64,000 bases of DNA, from assembly GCA_020636195.1 (NCBI GenBank), contig JACJYH010000001.1, positions 674,872 to 738,871 on the forward strand, given 5' to 3'. How positions within the stretch are numbered: the stretch's first letter is position 1; every line of letters starts with the position of its first letter. A program made the translations under genes and the position numbers. The notes under the pieces are model-generated. The model saw nothing but the letters and a program-made list of their open reading frames with translations. It was not told the DNA's origin and did not search any database. Positions 17,394 through 26,280 of this stretch are shown here, in pieces. This DNA comes from Lewinellaceae bacterium (GTDB lineage Bacteria; Bacteroidota; Bacteroidia; Chitinophagales; Saprospiraceae).

Positions 17394-18123
17394 TGAGTAA
17401 ACTTTGCATAATTTCATTTCGTCTTCTTCTAGAGATGGGAAGCTGCGTCCCATTTGTGAGGCATATACATCCACCATCCAATTTCATAATCTGCTTGATA
17501 TGGTTCGTGTTGACAATATATGAGTTATGAATCCTAGAAAAACATAATGAATTTAGTTGCTTTTCAAAATCACCAATTGATTTACTAATCATAATTTTTG
17601 AATTGTCGTTAAGATAAACATTGCAATATGCTCCATCAGCCATTATGTAGATTATGTCACTTGGCTTGAGAAAATACACGGCATCTTGAGTACTTAAGCT
17701 CACCTTTTCGTTGGATGTATGATCAAAACCAGCTTCATTCTCTGAAATAAAGCGATTCCTTTTTACTTTCTTTATTCTATTGACAGCATTCACAATATCT
17801 ATGGGATTGTATGGTTTCATTATATAATCTACAGCTTCTCTTTTAAATGCTTCAAAAGCGTAGTCCTTATAGGCAGTGGTGATGATCAAATGAAAATCTT
17901 TCCTTTCAAGTCGATCAAACAATTCAAAAATATTTCCATCCTTGACTTCAATATCAGCAAAAACAATATCGGGATGAAGTGAATTTATTATTTGTAAGCC
18001 TTGGTCGATGCTATCTGCAATCCCATTGATTTCAATGTCAAGGCAATAATCTTCTATTATTTTTTTCAGTAACTTTTGAGAATTTAATTCATCTTCAATA
18101 ATAATACATCTTAATGAATTCAT
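17383..18123 (-). CDS. LytTR-family response regulator
   Basis: 246 aa. The receiver domain (~1-120) has the acidic pair ED at 10-11, the phospho-acceptor Asp57 in VFADIEVKDG, and the conserved Lys in YIMKPYNP. The LytTR DNA-binding domain (~145-240) shows SDIIYIMADGAYCNVYL, FSRIHNSYIVN and LPISRRRR. It is the first gene of the pair with the overlapping sensor kinase. LytTR proteins bind pairs of ~9-bp direct repeats two helical turns apart, which fits the sites at 3540-3568 and 6669-6697. Confidence 0.95.
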   Translation of the reverse strand: MNSLRCIIIEDELNSQKLLKKIIEDYCLDIEINGIADSIDQGLQIINSLHPDIVFADIEVKDGNIFELFDRLERKDFHLIITTAYKDYAFEAFKREAVDYIMKPYNPIDIVNAVNRIKKVKRNRFISENEAGFDHTSNEKVSLSTQDAVYFLKPSDIIYIMADGAYCNVYLNDNSKIMISKSIGDFEKQLNSLCFSRIHNSYIVNTNHIKQIMKLDGGCICLTNGTQLPISRRRRNEIMQSLLNAS

Positions 18124-18269
18124 ACAACTATTTTTTCTTATCTAAAATTAATAAATCCAAGCATTCCTACTCGTTCTTTTAAATTGGATAAGGATAATGG
18201 ATCAACTTATCCAATAAAAACCATGAAAACTTTTAAAATTTAGTTTTAATAAGTTAAAATATTGCAAAG

Positions 18270-18299
18270 CAAAAATACAATTAAATATTATTTGGCAAA
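18270..18299 (-). promoter_or_regulatory. Probable promoter of the two-component operon
   Basis: On the minus strand TTTG (18296-18299), an 18-base spacer, then TATTTTTG (18270-18277), matching the TTTG / TAnnTTTG promoter of Bacteroidota. The spacer is one base shorter than usual. It implies a ~140-base leader before the ATG at 18123. Confidence 0.4.
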
Positions 18300-18622
18300 A
18301 TTTCTTTTGTATTCTTTTAATATTTTTTTGCCCATATTGTATTTCTTGAATTTTACCCTAATTATACTTCACCGAAATAGTGGACATTAAGAGTGGTTGA
18401 AATAAATACTATTTTTCAAAATCAAAATATTCTAAGTACCAATTTTTTTGTCGAAGACCGCATCAACATTTTTGATTTTAGGTATTTTAAAACCCTTTCC
18501 TGGTTGATGAATCCACACACTTTCTACTGCCTCTAATCATCCTCATTTCCAAAAATAAAAGTGCTTTCCTTCCATTCTTTTCAAAGTTATAGTAATTTAG
18601 TGCCTTCAAAACACATGTTTAA
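18300..18622. other. Intergenic stretch between divergent genes
   Basis: AT-rich, with no open frame of note on either strand and no clear TAnnTTTG box for the plus-strand lipoprotein gene at 18623. Nothing further seen. Confidence 0.4.
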
Positions 18623-19408
18623 ATGATGCCATTCCGTCGGTTTGCTTTGATTTTTTTATGCATAATCTCTTTGACCTTATTCAATTCTTGCAATTCAAAA
18701 TTCAGTAGAGCCCAATCTTGTCAAAACAGTTCTTTGTCACCAAATTCTCTGACAAAAGAAGAAATCAATGACGGATGGGAGCTTTTATTTGATGGTAAGT
18801 CCTTAAATGGATGGAGAAACTACAGAAAAAATACGATTGGAAGGGATTGGATTGTGGAGGATCAGGCCATCCATCTGCATGCACAGTCAAACGCTGAGGG
18901 CCATTGGCAAGCACAAGACGGAGGAGATATCATCACCGATAGGGAATTTGAGAATTTTATTTTAAAGCTACAATGGAAGATATCCAAATGTGGGAATAAC
19001 GGCATCATGTTCAATGTTGTAGAATCTGAAAAGTACGATTACGTTTGGCAAACAGGGCCTGAGATGCAAGTATTGGATAACAGCTGTCATCCCGACGCTC
19101 AGTACAAAACACATAGAGCCGGCGATCTATTCGACCTAATATCATGTACAACGGAATCAGTCAAACAAGCAGGTGAATGGAACGATGTTGTGATACAGTC
19201 GATCAAGGGGAAGCTGGATTTTTGGCTTAATGGTGTTCATGTAGTCTCAACTCAAATGTTCAATAAAGACTGGGAAGACATGATTGCAAAAAGTAAATTT
19301 AAGGATATGCCGGATTTCGGAAAATCTAGGAAAGGGCACATCTCCATCCAGGATCATGGGGACAAAGTTTGGTATCGGAATATAAAAATTAAAAATATAA
19401 AATCATAA
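18623..19408 (+). CDS. DUF1080 (3-keto-disaccharide hydrolase-like) lipoprotein
   Basis: 261 aa. Lipoprotein signal with lipobox Phe-Asn-Ser-Cys (~Cys23). The DUF1080 domain spans ~45-258: DGWELLFDGKSLNGWRNY, the FILKLQWKIS core, NGIMFNV, TGPEMQVLDN and WYRNIKIK at the end. The fold is a concanavalin-like beta-sandwich; characterised members act on 3-keto sugars and glycosides in Bacteroidota. The start could also be the second Met. It is followed after 2 bases by the endonuclease gene, so probably cotranscribed. Confidence 0.9.
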   Translation: MMPFRRFALIFLCIISLTLFNSCNSKFSRAQSCQNSSLSPNSLTKEEINDGWELLFDGKSLNGWRNYRKNTIGRDWIVEDQAIHLHAQSNAEGHWQAQDGGDIITDREFENFILKLQWKISKCGNNGIMFNVVESEKYDYVWQTGPEMQVLDNSCHPDAQYKTHRAGDLFDLISCTTESVKQAGEWNDVVIQSIKGKLDFWLNGVHVVSTQMFNKDWEDMIAKSKFKDMPDFGKSRKGHISIQDHGDKVWYRNIKIKNIKS

Positions 19409-19410
19409 CG

Positions 19411-20484
19411 ATGATGAAAAGATATACAATAATTGCTTTCATCAGCCTACTGAGCGTGATATCAGCTCAAGCGCAGTTTTTTTATCAGCCTGTATATTCT
19501 GATTTAGAAGGCGCAGCACTATTGGCGCAATTGAAAGAGACCTACAAACCTTCTGTGGTTTTGGACTACAATACAGCCAGGGACACACTATTCTCAAAAG
19601 TAGATGCCGTCGATGACACATTGTATTGTATTTATACAGGTATGGGCATCTTTATTCCACCGGGAAGCGACCCCACACAAGCCGTCTATATGAATGGAAT
19701 TCCCAATGGTATCAATACAGAGCATTGTTATCCTGAGTCCAAAGGAGCTTCCGGAGTGGCGAAGGGCGATATGCATAATTTATTTCCTTCAAAGAGTAAG
19801 GTGAACAGTGACCGTGCAGATAAAGAATACGATGATATTCCCGATAATGAAACGAAGAGGTGGTACTACTTAATCAATGAAATGACTAGTCCGCCGCTAA
19901 CCCAAACCAGAGATTTATATTCGGAGACAAATAATGACTACTTTGAACCTAGAGAATCTGTCAAAGGGGATATTGCAAGAGCTATTTTCTATTTCTATAC
20001 GATGTACACAGATCAGTCATTGGCGGCAGATTCCCATTTTTTCGAAAATCAAATGGAAACACTTTGCGAATGGCACTATTACGACCCTGTGGACAGTGTA
20101 GAATGGGTTCGGAATCAGAAAATTGCCTTCTATCAGGGAGGTTCTTTGAATCCGTATATTTTGGATTGTTCCTTGGTTTCTAGAGCATTTTGTAATAACA
20201 TCGATCAAACCTGTGAAGCAACAGTGGATGTGGTGGATAATACAGGTACCAATCAAACGGTATCTGTCAACTATGCTTATGACAAAATACAATTACGTTT
20301 TCAATCGTCGTTTACCGGAAACTTTATATGTTTTGATATGATGGGCAGATTGCTCTTTGGGCATTCTCTTGAACAGTCCGATTTTGAAGAGTTTAATATG
20401 CCATTGTCAGGAAGTAATTTGGTGTATTGTCTGATTGTAGATGATGCAGGCCAAGTGATTTATGCTAAAGTATTGTGCCCATAA
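19411..20484 (+). CDS. Secreted endonuclease I family nuclease
   Basis: 357 aa, signal peptide MMKRYTIIAFISLLSVISAQA. The Endonuclease_1 domain (~60-265) has the catalytic metal-binding segment NTEHCYPES (His of the NEHVWP-type motif), then GDMHNLFPSKSKVNSDRADK and the GDIARAIFYFYTMY helix. Such enzymes cut DNA/RNA non-specifically outside the cell for nutrient use or eDNA turnover. The last ~80 residues look like a divergent T9SS domain (ICFDMMGRLLFG ... NLVYCLIVDDAGQVIYAKV), without the usual PNP motif. Convergent with paaD, with stop codons touching. Confidence 0.88.
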   Translation: MMKRYTIIAFISLLSVISAQAQFFYQPVYSDLEGAALLAQLKETYKPSVVLDYNTARDTLFSKVDAVDDTLYCIYTGMGIFIPPGSDPTQAVYMNGIPNGINTEHCYPESKGASGVAKGDMHNLFPSKSKVNSDRADKEYDDIPDNETKRWYYLINEMTSPPLTQTRDLYSETNNDYFEPRESVKGDIARAIFYFYTMYTDQSLAADSHFFENQMETLCEWHYYDPVDSVEWVRNQKIAFYQGGSLNPYILDCSLVSRAFCNNIDQTCEATVDVVDNTGTNQTVSVNYAYDKIQLRFQSSFTGNFICFDMMGRLLFGHSLEQSDFEEFNMPLSGSNLVYCLIVDDAGQVIYAKVLCP

Positions 20485-20970
20485 TCAATGGCACTTGAAA
20501 TAGTCAAAAGGTTCCGAGCAGTCGTTGCATTGATATAAAGATTTGCACGCTGTAGAACCAAACCTACTCACCATTTTCGTATTTTTAGACGTGCAACGTG
20601 GGCAAGGAACGACAGGATCCGTAAAATCATCGAGGCTTAATTCTGCTGCCCCTTGTTGCGGAGGTGTGATGCCATAATCCCATAATTTTTTTCTTCCTTC
20701 ATCGCTGATCCAATCCGTTGTCCATGCCGGATGCATGATGAGCTTCACTTCCACATTATTGATACCAAGTTCTTGTAATGCTGCCTTGATGTGCACTGAA
20801 ATCATATCCATGGCCGGGCAACCATTGTAGGTAGGTGTGATGAACACAGTGACTGAGTCTTCATCAATTTCGACATCTCTTAAGATTCCCAAATCATCAA
20901 TTGTAAGAACCGGAATTTCAGGATCGGTTACGCTTTGGAGTTTTGCAATTATAAGACTTTTGTCCATCAT
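20485..20970 (-). CDS. paaD: PaaD-like protein (MIP18 domain plus Cys4 ribbon)
   Basis: 161 aa. An N-terminal MIP18/DUF59 domain (~5-100) has DPEIPVLTIDDLGI and TPTYNGCPAMD; the C-terminal ribbon has CPRC (~123) and CNDC (~150). This is the layout of PaaD, thought to help insert or mature the metal centre of the phenylacetyl-CoA epoxidase PaaABC. No paaABCE genes are in this window, so it is either separated from its operon or serves another Fe-S target. It overlaps the phosphatase gene by 4 bases (ATGA). Confidence 0.85.
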   Translation of the reverse strand: MMDKSLIIAKLQSVTDPEIPVLTIDDLGILRDVEIDEDSVTVFITPTYNGCPAMDMISVHIKAALQELGINNVEVKLIMHPAWTTDWISDEGRKKLWDYGITPPQQGAAELSLDDFTDPVVPCPRCTSKNTKMVSRFGSTACKSLYQCNDCSEPFDYFKCH

Positions 20971-21554
20971 TGTTTTGGCATTGTATTTTCAAGAAAATAA
21001 TTGGAGTAATATTTATTGAAAACTAAAGCGTACAGATATCCAATAATGAAACCCATCAAAGCTCCAACAAAAACGTCAGAAGGGAAATGAACACCGACAT
21101 AGACCTGAGCAAATGCAATGCTGGCAGCCCAAAGCCATAACCATCGTCTAATGGAAGGCATGACTTGCCCAAATGTCATAGACCAAAATGCAGCCAAAGC
21201 AAAGTGGTTGGCGGCATGCGTCGAAGCAAAACTGAACCCTGATCCACACTGTACTCGAGAAATAACCTCCACAAATTCATTATTACAAGGGCGTAATCTT
21301 TGTATTGATTTTTTCACTAATTGGCTGTTGAAGCTATCGGAAGTCATCACCGTAAGTAGTGTGAACAATAATATCCAATAGGCTTTTTTACCATAGTTGA
21401 AGACAAAAAAAGCTAAAATAAAGACATACAATGGTAGCCAAAAATAGGGATTTCTCCAGATAGGAAAGAGGGCATCCATGAGAGGATTCGACCATCTGGT
21501 ATTGATGATCTGAAACAAAAAATAATCCCATTGTAAAAATTGACCCATGAGCAT
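20967..21554 (-). CDS. PAP2-family membrane phosphatase
   Basis: 195 aa with about five transmembrane segments. PAP2 signatures in order: KKSIQRLRPC (KxxxxxxRP), GFSFASTHAANHFALA (PSGH-like, here ASTH), and VYVGVHFPSDVFVGALMG (SRxxxxxHxxxD-type, with His and Asp kept). Likely hydrolyses lipid phosphates (undecaprenyl-PP, PA or PGP) at the membrane. The PSGH Pro/Ser/Gly are partly replaced (A-S-T-H), which occurs in Bacteroidota members. First gene of a pair with paaD. Confidence 0.88.
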   Translation of the reverse strand: MLMGQFLQWDYFLFQIINTRWSNPLMDALFPIWRNPYFWLPLYVFILAFFVFNYGKKAYWILLFTLLTVMTSDSFNSQLVKKSIQRLRPCNNEFVEVISRVQCGSGFSFASTHAANHFALAAFWSMTFGQVMPSIRRWLWLWAASIAFAQVYVGVHFPSDVFVGALMGFIIGYLYALVFNKYYSNYFLENTMPKQ

Positions 21555-21591
21555 GAAGGCTGTTGCAAAGGTACGTTGAGTAATTAAAAAA

Positions 21592-21620
21592 GACTGATAT
21601 TTCAGGGGTAAATATCAGTC
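21592..21620 (-). terminator. Strong hairpin terminator
   Basis: An 11-bp perfect stem (GACTGATATTT / AAATATCAGTC) around a 7-base loop. Read on the minus strand it is followed directly by six T (plus-strand A run 21585-21590). It would end transcription of the tiny frame at 21634-21702 just before the phosphatase gene; on the plus strand TTCTTTCT follows, a weaker tract. Confidence 0.7.
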
Positions 21621-21633
21621 TTCTTTCTGTTTG

Positions 21634-21702
21634 CTACGCCTCTTTGAGAATCCTATCCCCAAAACTGACGACAATCGTCAAGGCAATTAAAAAAATGATC
21701 AT
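21634..21702 (-). CDS. Candidate 22-aa membrane peptide
   Basis: ATG at 21702 encodes MIIFLIALTIVVSFGDRILKEA then stop: one hydrophobic helix and a charged tail, without rare codons. It is bracketed by a possible promoter on the minus strand (TTGACA with a 17-base spacer to TAATTT, about 21747-21719) and by the strong terminator at 21592-21620. It could be a small membrane protein, a type I toxin-like peptide, or a non-coding small RNA whose frame is chance. Confidence 0.35.
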   Translation of the reverse strand: MIIFLIALTIVVSFGDRILKEA

Positions 21703-21835
21703 GGGTACTAAATTTTGATAAAATTACATATAATAACTACAAGTGTCAAGGGTTGAATGTAATTTTTATTGGTTTTTATATAAATATTAACATTAATGTA
21801 TGGTTTGGTTAAAAGAAAAATCCTTGTTCCAAATT

Positions 21836-21865
21836 TTATTATTAGAGGTAATATTAATACTTTTG
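21836..21865 (+). promoter_or_regulatory. Probable hppA promoter
   Basis: TACTTTTG at 21858-21865 fits the -7 TAnnTTTG element. The region ~21 bases upstream is T-rich but has no perfect TTTG. It gives a ~45-base leader. Confidence 0.4.
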
Positions 21866-21917
21866 TGACCTTTATAAAAAATTTATTTCACCAACATAAT
21901 ACGATAATCAACAAGAT

Positions 21918-24077
21918 ATGGGACAAAGTTTAATTTATCTGATTCCAATATTTGGAATTTTTGCATTGCTATTTACCTATTGGAAGAGTTCTTGGGTTTC
22001 TGCTCAGGAGGTTGGAAATGAGAAAATGGCCAACATTGCTAAGAACATTACTGAAGGTGCGATGGCATTTTTAAGGGCAGAATATAAGGTGCTTGCAATT
22101 TTTGTGATTGCTGTCGCTATTCTCCTTGGTATAAGCGGTTTATCAGAAGGTTCTTCTCCTTTAGTGGCACTATCATTTGTTATTGGAGCACTTTGTTCCG
22201 CATTGGCAGGTTTTATTGGTATGAAGGTCGCCACAAAAGCCAATGTACGTACCACAAATGCAGCAAGATCAAGCTTGGCAAAAGCACTTGAAGTGGCCTT
22301 CGCCGGTGGTTCTGTGATGGGAATGGGTGTTGTAGGACTTGGTGTCCTTGGATTAGGAACCTTATTTATGGTGTACTCAAATATGGGTTGGGACTTAGCC
22401 AAAGTGATCACTGTTTTGACAGGCTTTTCATTTGGCGCATCTTCTATAGCTCTATTTGCTAGAGTCGGAGGTGGTATTTATACAAAGGCAGCAGATGTGG
22501 GAGCGGATTTAGTAGGGAAAGTTGAAGCAGGAATTCCTGAAGATCACCCTTTGAACCCTGCTACCATTGCGGATAATGTGGGTGACAATGTAGGTGACGT
22601 TGCTGGAATGGGCGCTGACCTTTTTGAATCATATGTTGGAGCCATCATCGGTACAATGGTCTTGGGAGCAGTATTTTTAAATATACCTGGATTTGAATCT
22701 TCCAATGAGTTCATGGGACTCAATGCGGTCTTGTTGCCGTTGGTATTGTCCGGAGTGGGCATCGTGACATCCATCATTGGTACTTTTTTTGTAAAAGTGA
22801 CTGAAAAGGGAGATCCCCAAAAAGCTTTAAATAGAGGAGAATTTATATCTGCTGCGCTTATGTTGGCAGCGACGTTTTTTATTGTAGCGTGGATGTTACC
22901 TGAGTCTTGGACACTTGGGGATACGACATTTACTTCTATGGGCGTATTTTGGGCAGTGATTATAGGACTTGTGGCGGGTTTGTTGATAGGTATCGTCACT
23001 GAATTTTATACCGGAACAGGTACAAAACCTGTAAAATCTATCGTCAATCAATCATTGACAGGATCAGCTACAAATATCATTGCGGGATTAGGCGTGGGAA
23101 TGCAATCCACAGCGATTCCGATTTTGATATTGGCAGCGGGCATTATTGGAGCATATTACTTCGCAGGATTGTATGGAATCGCCATTGCAGCGGTTGGAAT
23201 GCTTTCAAACACAGGTATCCAATTGGCAGTAGATGCTTACGGTCCCATTTCTGATAATGCGGGTGGTATCGCAGAAATGGCAGAATTGCCAAAAGATGTA
23301 AGACAAAAAACGGATAAATTGGATGCTGTAGGAAATACCACAGCGGCGATAGGAAAAGGATTCGCCATCGGATCAGCAGCACTTACGGCTTTGGCACTTT
23401 TTGCGGCATTTATGACCACATCTCACGTGACCAGTATCAATGTAGCCAATCCAATGGTGATGGCAGGTTTATTGATCGGAGCGATGCTTCCATTCTTGTT
23501 TTCTTCCTTAGCAATGAATGCAGTAGGAAGGGCAGCGATGGATATGATTCAAGAAGTGAGAAGGCAGTTTGATAGCATTCCTGAGCTCAAAAATGCACTT
23601 GCTTTGATGCGTAAAAACGAAGACAAAGAAATGAAGGATTGGTCTGCAGCTGACAGAACAGAATTTGAAAAGGCAAACGGCAAAGCCGAGTATGGAAAGT
23701 GTGTGGAAATTTCCACAAAAGCATCTATCCGAGAAATGGTAGTTCCTGGTTTATTAGCCGTGATTAGTCCTGTACTTATTGGATTTTTGGGTGGGCCTGA
23801 GATGCTTGGAGGTTTATTGGCAGGTGTCACTTCTTGTGGCGTGTTGATGGCCATCTTCCAATCAAATGCAGGTGGCGCTTGGGATAATGCCAAGAAAATG
23901 TTTGAAGAAGGTGTGGATATCCAAGGTAAAAAGTATTATAAAGGTTCTGAACCTCATAAGGCTACAGTGGTAGGAGATACCGTTGGAGATCCATTCAAAG
24001 ATACTTCCGGACCATCACTCAATATCTTACTAAAGTTGATATCAGTGGTTGCATTAGTGATTGCACCTTACTTATAA
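21918..24077 (+). CDS. hppA: Membrane-bound K+-dependent pyrophosphatase
   Basis: 719 aa, about 16 transmembrane helices, normal for the family. It hydrolyses cytosolic pyrophosphate and pumps H+ and/or Na+ out. Hallmarks: [20 protein letters not shown] and [20 protein letters not shown] (pyrophosphate/Mg2+ site, ~185-235), and [19 protein letters not shown] near the end. The [10 protein letters not shown] motif (~472) has Ala where K+-independent enzymes have Lys, so it should need K+. The sequence alone does not settle Na+ versus H+. Single gene with its own promoter and terminator. Confidence 0.96.
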   Translation: MGQSLIYLIPIFGIFALLFTYWKSSWVSAQEVGNEKMANIAKNITEGAMAFLRAEYKVLAIFVIAVAILLGISGLSEGSSPLVALSFVIGALCSALAGFIGMKVATKANVRTTNAARSSLAKALEVAFAGGSVMGMGVVGLGVLGLGTLFMVYSNMGWDLAKVITVLTGFSFGASSIALFARVGGGIYTKAADVGADLVGKVEAGIPEDHPLNPATIADNVGDNVGDVAGMGADLFESYVGAIIGTMVLGAVFLNIPGFESSNEFMGLNAVLLPLVLSGVGIVTSIIGTFFVKVTEKGDPQKALNRGEFISAALMLAATFFIVAWMLPESWTLGDTTFTSMGVFWAVIIGLVAGLLIGIVTEFYTGTGTKPVKSIVNQSLTGSATNIIAGLGVGMQSTAIPILILAAGIIGAYYFAGLYGIAIAAVGMLSNTGIQLAVDAYGPISDNAGGIAEMAELPKDVRQKTDKLDAVGNTTAAIGKGFAIGSAALTALALFAAFMTTSHVTSINVANPMVMAGLLIGAMLPFLFSSLAMNAVGRAAMDMIQEVRRQFDSIPELKNALALMRKNEDKEMKDWSAADRTEFEKANGKAEYGKCVEISTKASIREMVVPGLLAVISPVLIGFLGGPEMLGGLLAGVTSCGVLMAIFQSNAGGAWDNAKKMFEEGVDIQGKKYYKGSEPHKATVVGDTVGDPFKDTSGPSLNILLKLISVVALVIAPYL

Positions 24078-24098
24078 CAGTAAAATAAATCATAAAAG

Positions 24099-24131
24099 AA
24101 AAGGCAGTGAAAGTCAATTTTACTGCCTTTT
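24099..24131 (+). terminator. Rho-independent terminator after hppA
   Basis: Stem AAAGGCAGT / ACTGCCTTT with a ~13-base loop, followed by TTTTTC. It begins ~20 bases after the hppA stop. Confidence 0.8.
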
Positions 24132-24185
24132 TCATTTTATATAGCAACGATCTTTAGAAACTTTCCGAAAATTTTATGAAAATAA

Positions 24186-24218
24186 TTTGATGGAATTAAA
24201 AACTTGGTAGTATATTTG
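24186..24218 (+). promoter_or_regulatory. Promoter of the ECF sigma factor gene
   Basis: TTTG (24186-24189), a 21-base spacer, then TATATTTG (24211-24218): a good match to the Bacteroidota housekeeping promoter. It predicts a ~100-base leader to the ATG at 24328. Confidence 0.6.
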
Positions 24219-24327
24219 CAACAATATTCATTATTCACTTAAAATTTAAGCCGTATTTAGCCTATAAGTATCACATCTACACTTTATTAAAATAAGAAAA
24301 TTTTTTAACCCATTTTATTGTGTAGAT

Positions 24328-24912
24328 ATGCAGCAGCTTAAATCTTTTTCAGATCAAGAATTAATTACCTCTTATCTTTCGGGAAACGAATCCGCTTTTG
24401 AAGTCTTATTGAATCGCCATAAAGACAAAATTTATACTTCCATCTATTTATTTGTCAGAGATACAGAACTGGCAGAAGATATTTTCCAGGAAGTATTTAT
24501 CAAAATTGTGGACACTTTGAGAAAAGATAAATACAACAACGAAGGTAAGTTTCTTCAATGGGCTTTGCGCATATCCTACAACCTCTGTGTAGATCATTTT
24601 AGAAGGGCAAAGCGCATGGTGAAGGTGTCTTCATCAGAGACATTTGACATTTTCAACGTGGTCGAATCAAAAGATGACAACATGGAGAAATTCATCATGA
24701 AGAGTCAAACCCACCAAAAATTGAGAGAGATTATCGATCGATTGCCCGCTGAGCAACGTGAAGTAGTCATATTGCGTCACTATGCAGATATGAGTTTCAA
24801 GGAAATTTCTCAATTAACACGCGTCAGCATCAATACATCACTAGGGAGAATGAGGTACGCACTCATGAATTTGAGAAAGATGATGGGTGAACAAGAGCAA
24901 GTTGTGGCCTAG
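24328..24912 (+). CDS. ECF-type RNA polymerase sigma factor
   Basis: 194 aa. Region 2 (~20-95) has LLNRHKDKIYTSIY and the DTELAEDIFQEVFIKI helix; region 4 (~130-185) has RLPAEQREVVILRHYADMSFKEIS and an HTH (TRVSINTSLGRMRYALMNLR). No anti-sigma factor follows: the next gene is convergent murA, so control may be in trans or through expression level. Its own promoter is of housekeeping type. Confidence 0.95.
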   Translation: MQQLKSFSDQELITSYLSGNESAFEVLLNRHKDKIYTSIYLFVRDTELAEDIFQEVFIKIVDTLRKDKYNNEGKFLQWALRISYNLCVDHFRRAKRMVKVSSSETFDIFNVVESKDDNMEKFIMKSQTHQKLREIIDRLPAEQREVVILRHYADMSFKEISQLTRVSINTSLGRMRYALMNLRKMMGEQEQVVA

Positions 24913-24963
24913 GACTTTCCAATGGGTTTTGACCATAGATTTTTATGATGATCTAAACCATCG

Positions 24964-26280
24964 TTAGAGTTCGATACGTTCTATTTGGGCACCTAAGGCA
25001 TTCAGCCTGCCATCTATATTCTGATACCCTCTGTCTATTTGGTTGATATTGAAGATGATGCTTTCACTTCTCGCTGAGAGCGCTGCTATCAACAGAGAAA
25101 CACCTGCACGAATATCCGGAGAACTCATCTGAATGCCTCTCAGTTGTGATTTCCTTTCAAGGCCTATCACCGTCGCCCTATGCGGATCACATAGGATGAT
25201 TTGTGCGCCCATGTCTATCAGCTTATCGACGAAAAACAAACGGGACTCAAACATCTTTTGATGGATGAGGATGCTGCCTTTGGCTTGGATGGCGACGACT
25301 AAAATGATGCTCAATAAATCCGGTGTAAATCCCGGCCACGGTGCATCATAAATCGTCATGATTGAACCATCTAAGAAGCTGTGGATTTCGTACAGTTCTT
25401 GCGCGGGAATGATGAGGTCATCATTTTCTGACAGAATTTCTATACCCAATTTTTCAAAAGTGGAAGGGATGATTCCAAGGTTTGGTAGGGATACATTTTT
25501 TATTCTCAATTCAGATTGTGTCATTGCTGCAAGACCGATGAAGCTGCCTATTTCTATCATATCAGGTAATACGGTATGCGTCGCTCCCGATAATTTTGTC
25601 ACCCCTTCTATCGTCAGTAGGTTAGAACCTACACCTGTGATTTTGGCACCCATGTTGTTCAGCAGGAGGCACAATTGCTGTAAGTAAGGCTCACAGGCTG
25701 CATTATAAATCTTTGTGGTACCTTCAGCCAATACAGCTGCCATAAGTACATTGGCAGTACCTGTGACGGAGATTTCCTCCATAAGGATGTAGGTACCGAC
25801 CAATTGATCAGCGCCAATAAAATATTGATCTGTATTGTGGTCAAAATGAAAATCTGCACCCAATTTTTGAAAACCCAAGAAATGGGTGTCAAGCCGCCTT
25901 CTGCCTATCTTGTCTCCTCCCGGTTTGGTGAGGTAAGCCCGTTTAAATCGTGCAAGAAGTGGACCGAGTAGCATGACTGAACCCCGTATTTTACCTGCAT
26001 TTTCTTGATATTCCGGTGTGGTCAGTGATTCAAGGGATACATCATTGGCTTGAAATGTATAGGTGTCGTTGTTGAGTCTATCTATGTGGACACCAAGACT
26101 TTTCAGCAGTTCTATTTGTTTTCTGATATCTACAATGTCAGGGATGTTTTTTATGGTCACTTTTTCATTGGTGAGGAGCACTGCACTGATGATTTGAAGC
26201 GCTTCATTCTTTGCTCCCTGAGGCGTGATGGTGCCGGAAAGGGAAGCATTTCCTTGTACCCTGAATGCTTGATTGGACAT
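24964..26280 (-). CDS. murA: UDP-N-acetylglucosamine 1-carboxyvinyltransferase with Asp in the catalytic-Cys position
   Basis: 438 aa, full length. It transfers enolpyruvate from PEP to UDP-GlcNAc, the first step of peptidoglycan synthesis in the cytoplasm. The Lys24-Asn25 pair lies in QGAKNEALQ, and the active loop is PGGDKIGRRRLDTH (~120-133). In E. coli that loop carries Cys115, the residue alkylated by fosfomycin; here it is Asp123. Asp supports catalysis and gives intrinsic fosfomycin resistance in enzymes where it was tested. C-terminal signature SPDIRAGVSLLIAAL intact. Convergent with the sigma factor gene. Confidence 0.96.
   Translation of the reverse strand: MSNQAFRVQGNASLSGTITPQGAKNEALQIISAVLLTNEKVTIKNIPDIVDIRKQIELLKSLGVHIDRLNNDTYTFQANDVSLESLTTPEYQENAGKIRGSVMLLGPLLARFKRAYLTKPGGDKIGRRRLDTHFLGFQKLGADFHFDHNTDQYFIGADQLVGTYILMEEISVTGTANVLMAAVLAEGTTKIYNAACEPYLQQLCLLLNNMGAKITGVGSNLLTIEGVTKLSGATHTVLPDMIEIGSFIGLAAMTQSELRIKNVSLPNLGIIPSTFEKLGIEILSENDDLIIPAQELYEIHSFLDGSIMTIYDAPWPGFTPDLLSIILVVAIQAKGSILIHQKMFESRLFFVDKLIDMGAQIILCDPHRATVIGLERKSQLRGIQMSSPDIRAGVSLLIAALSARSESIIFNINQIDRGYQNIDGRLNALGAQIERIEL

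Noticed and set aside
17393..17477. Long start of the propeller kinase at 17477
   Set aside because: It would overlap the regulator gene by 95 bases with a charged stretch before the membrane segment; ATG at 17393 fits coupled translation.
24913..24963. Shared terminator between the sigma factor gene and murA
   Set aside because: No stem of useful length in the 51-base gap.
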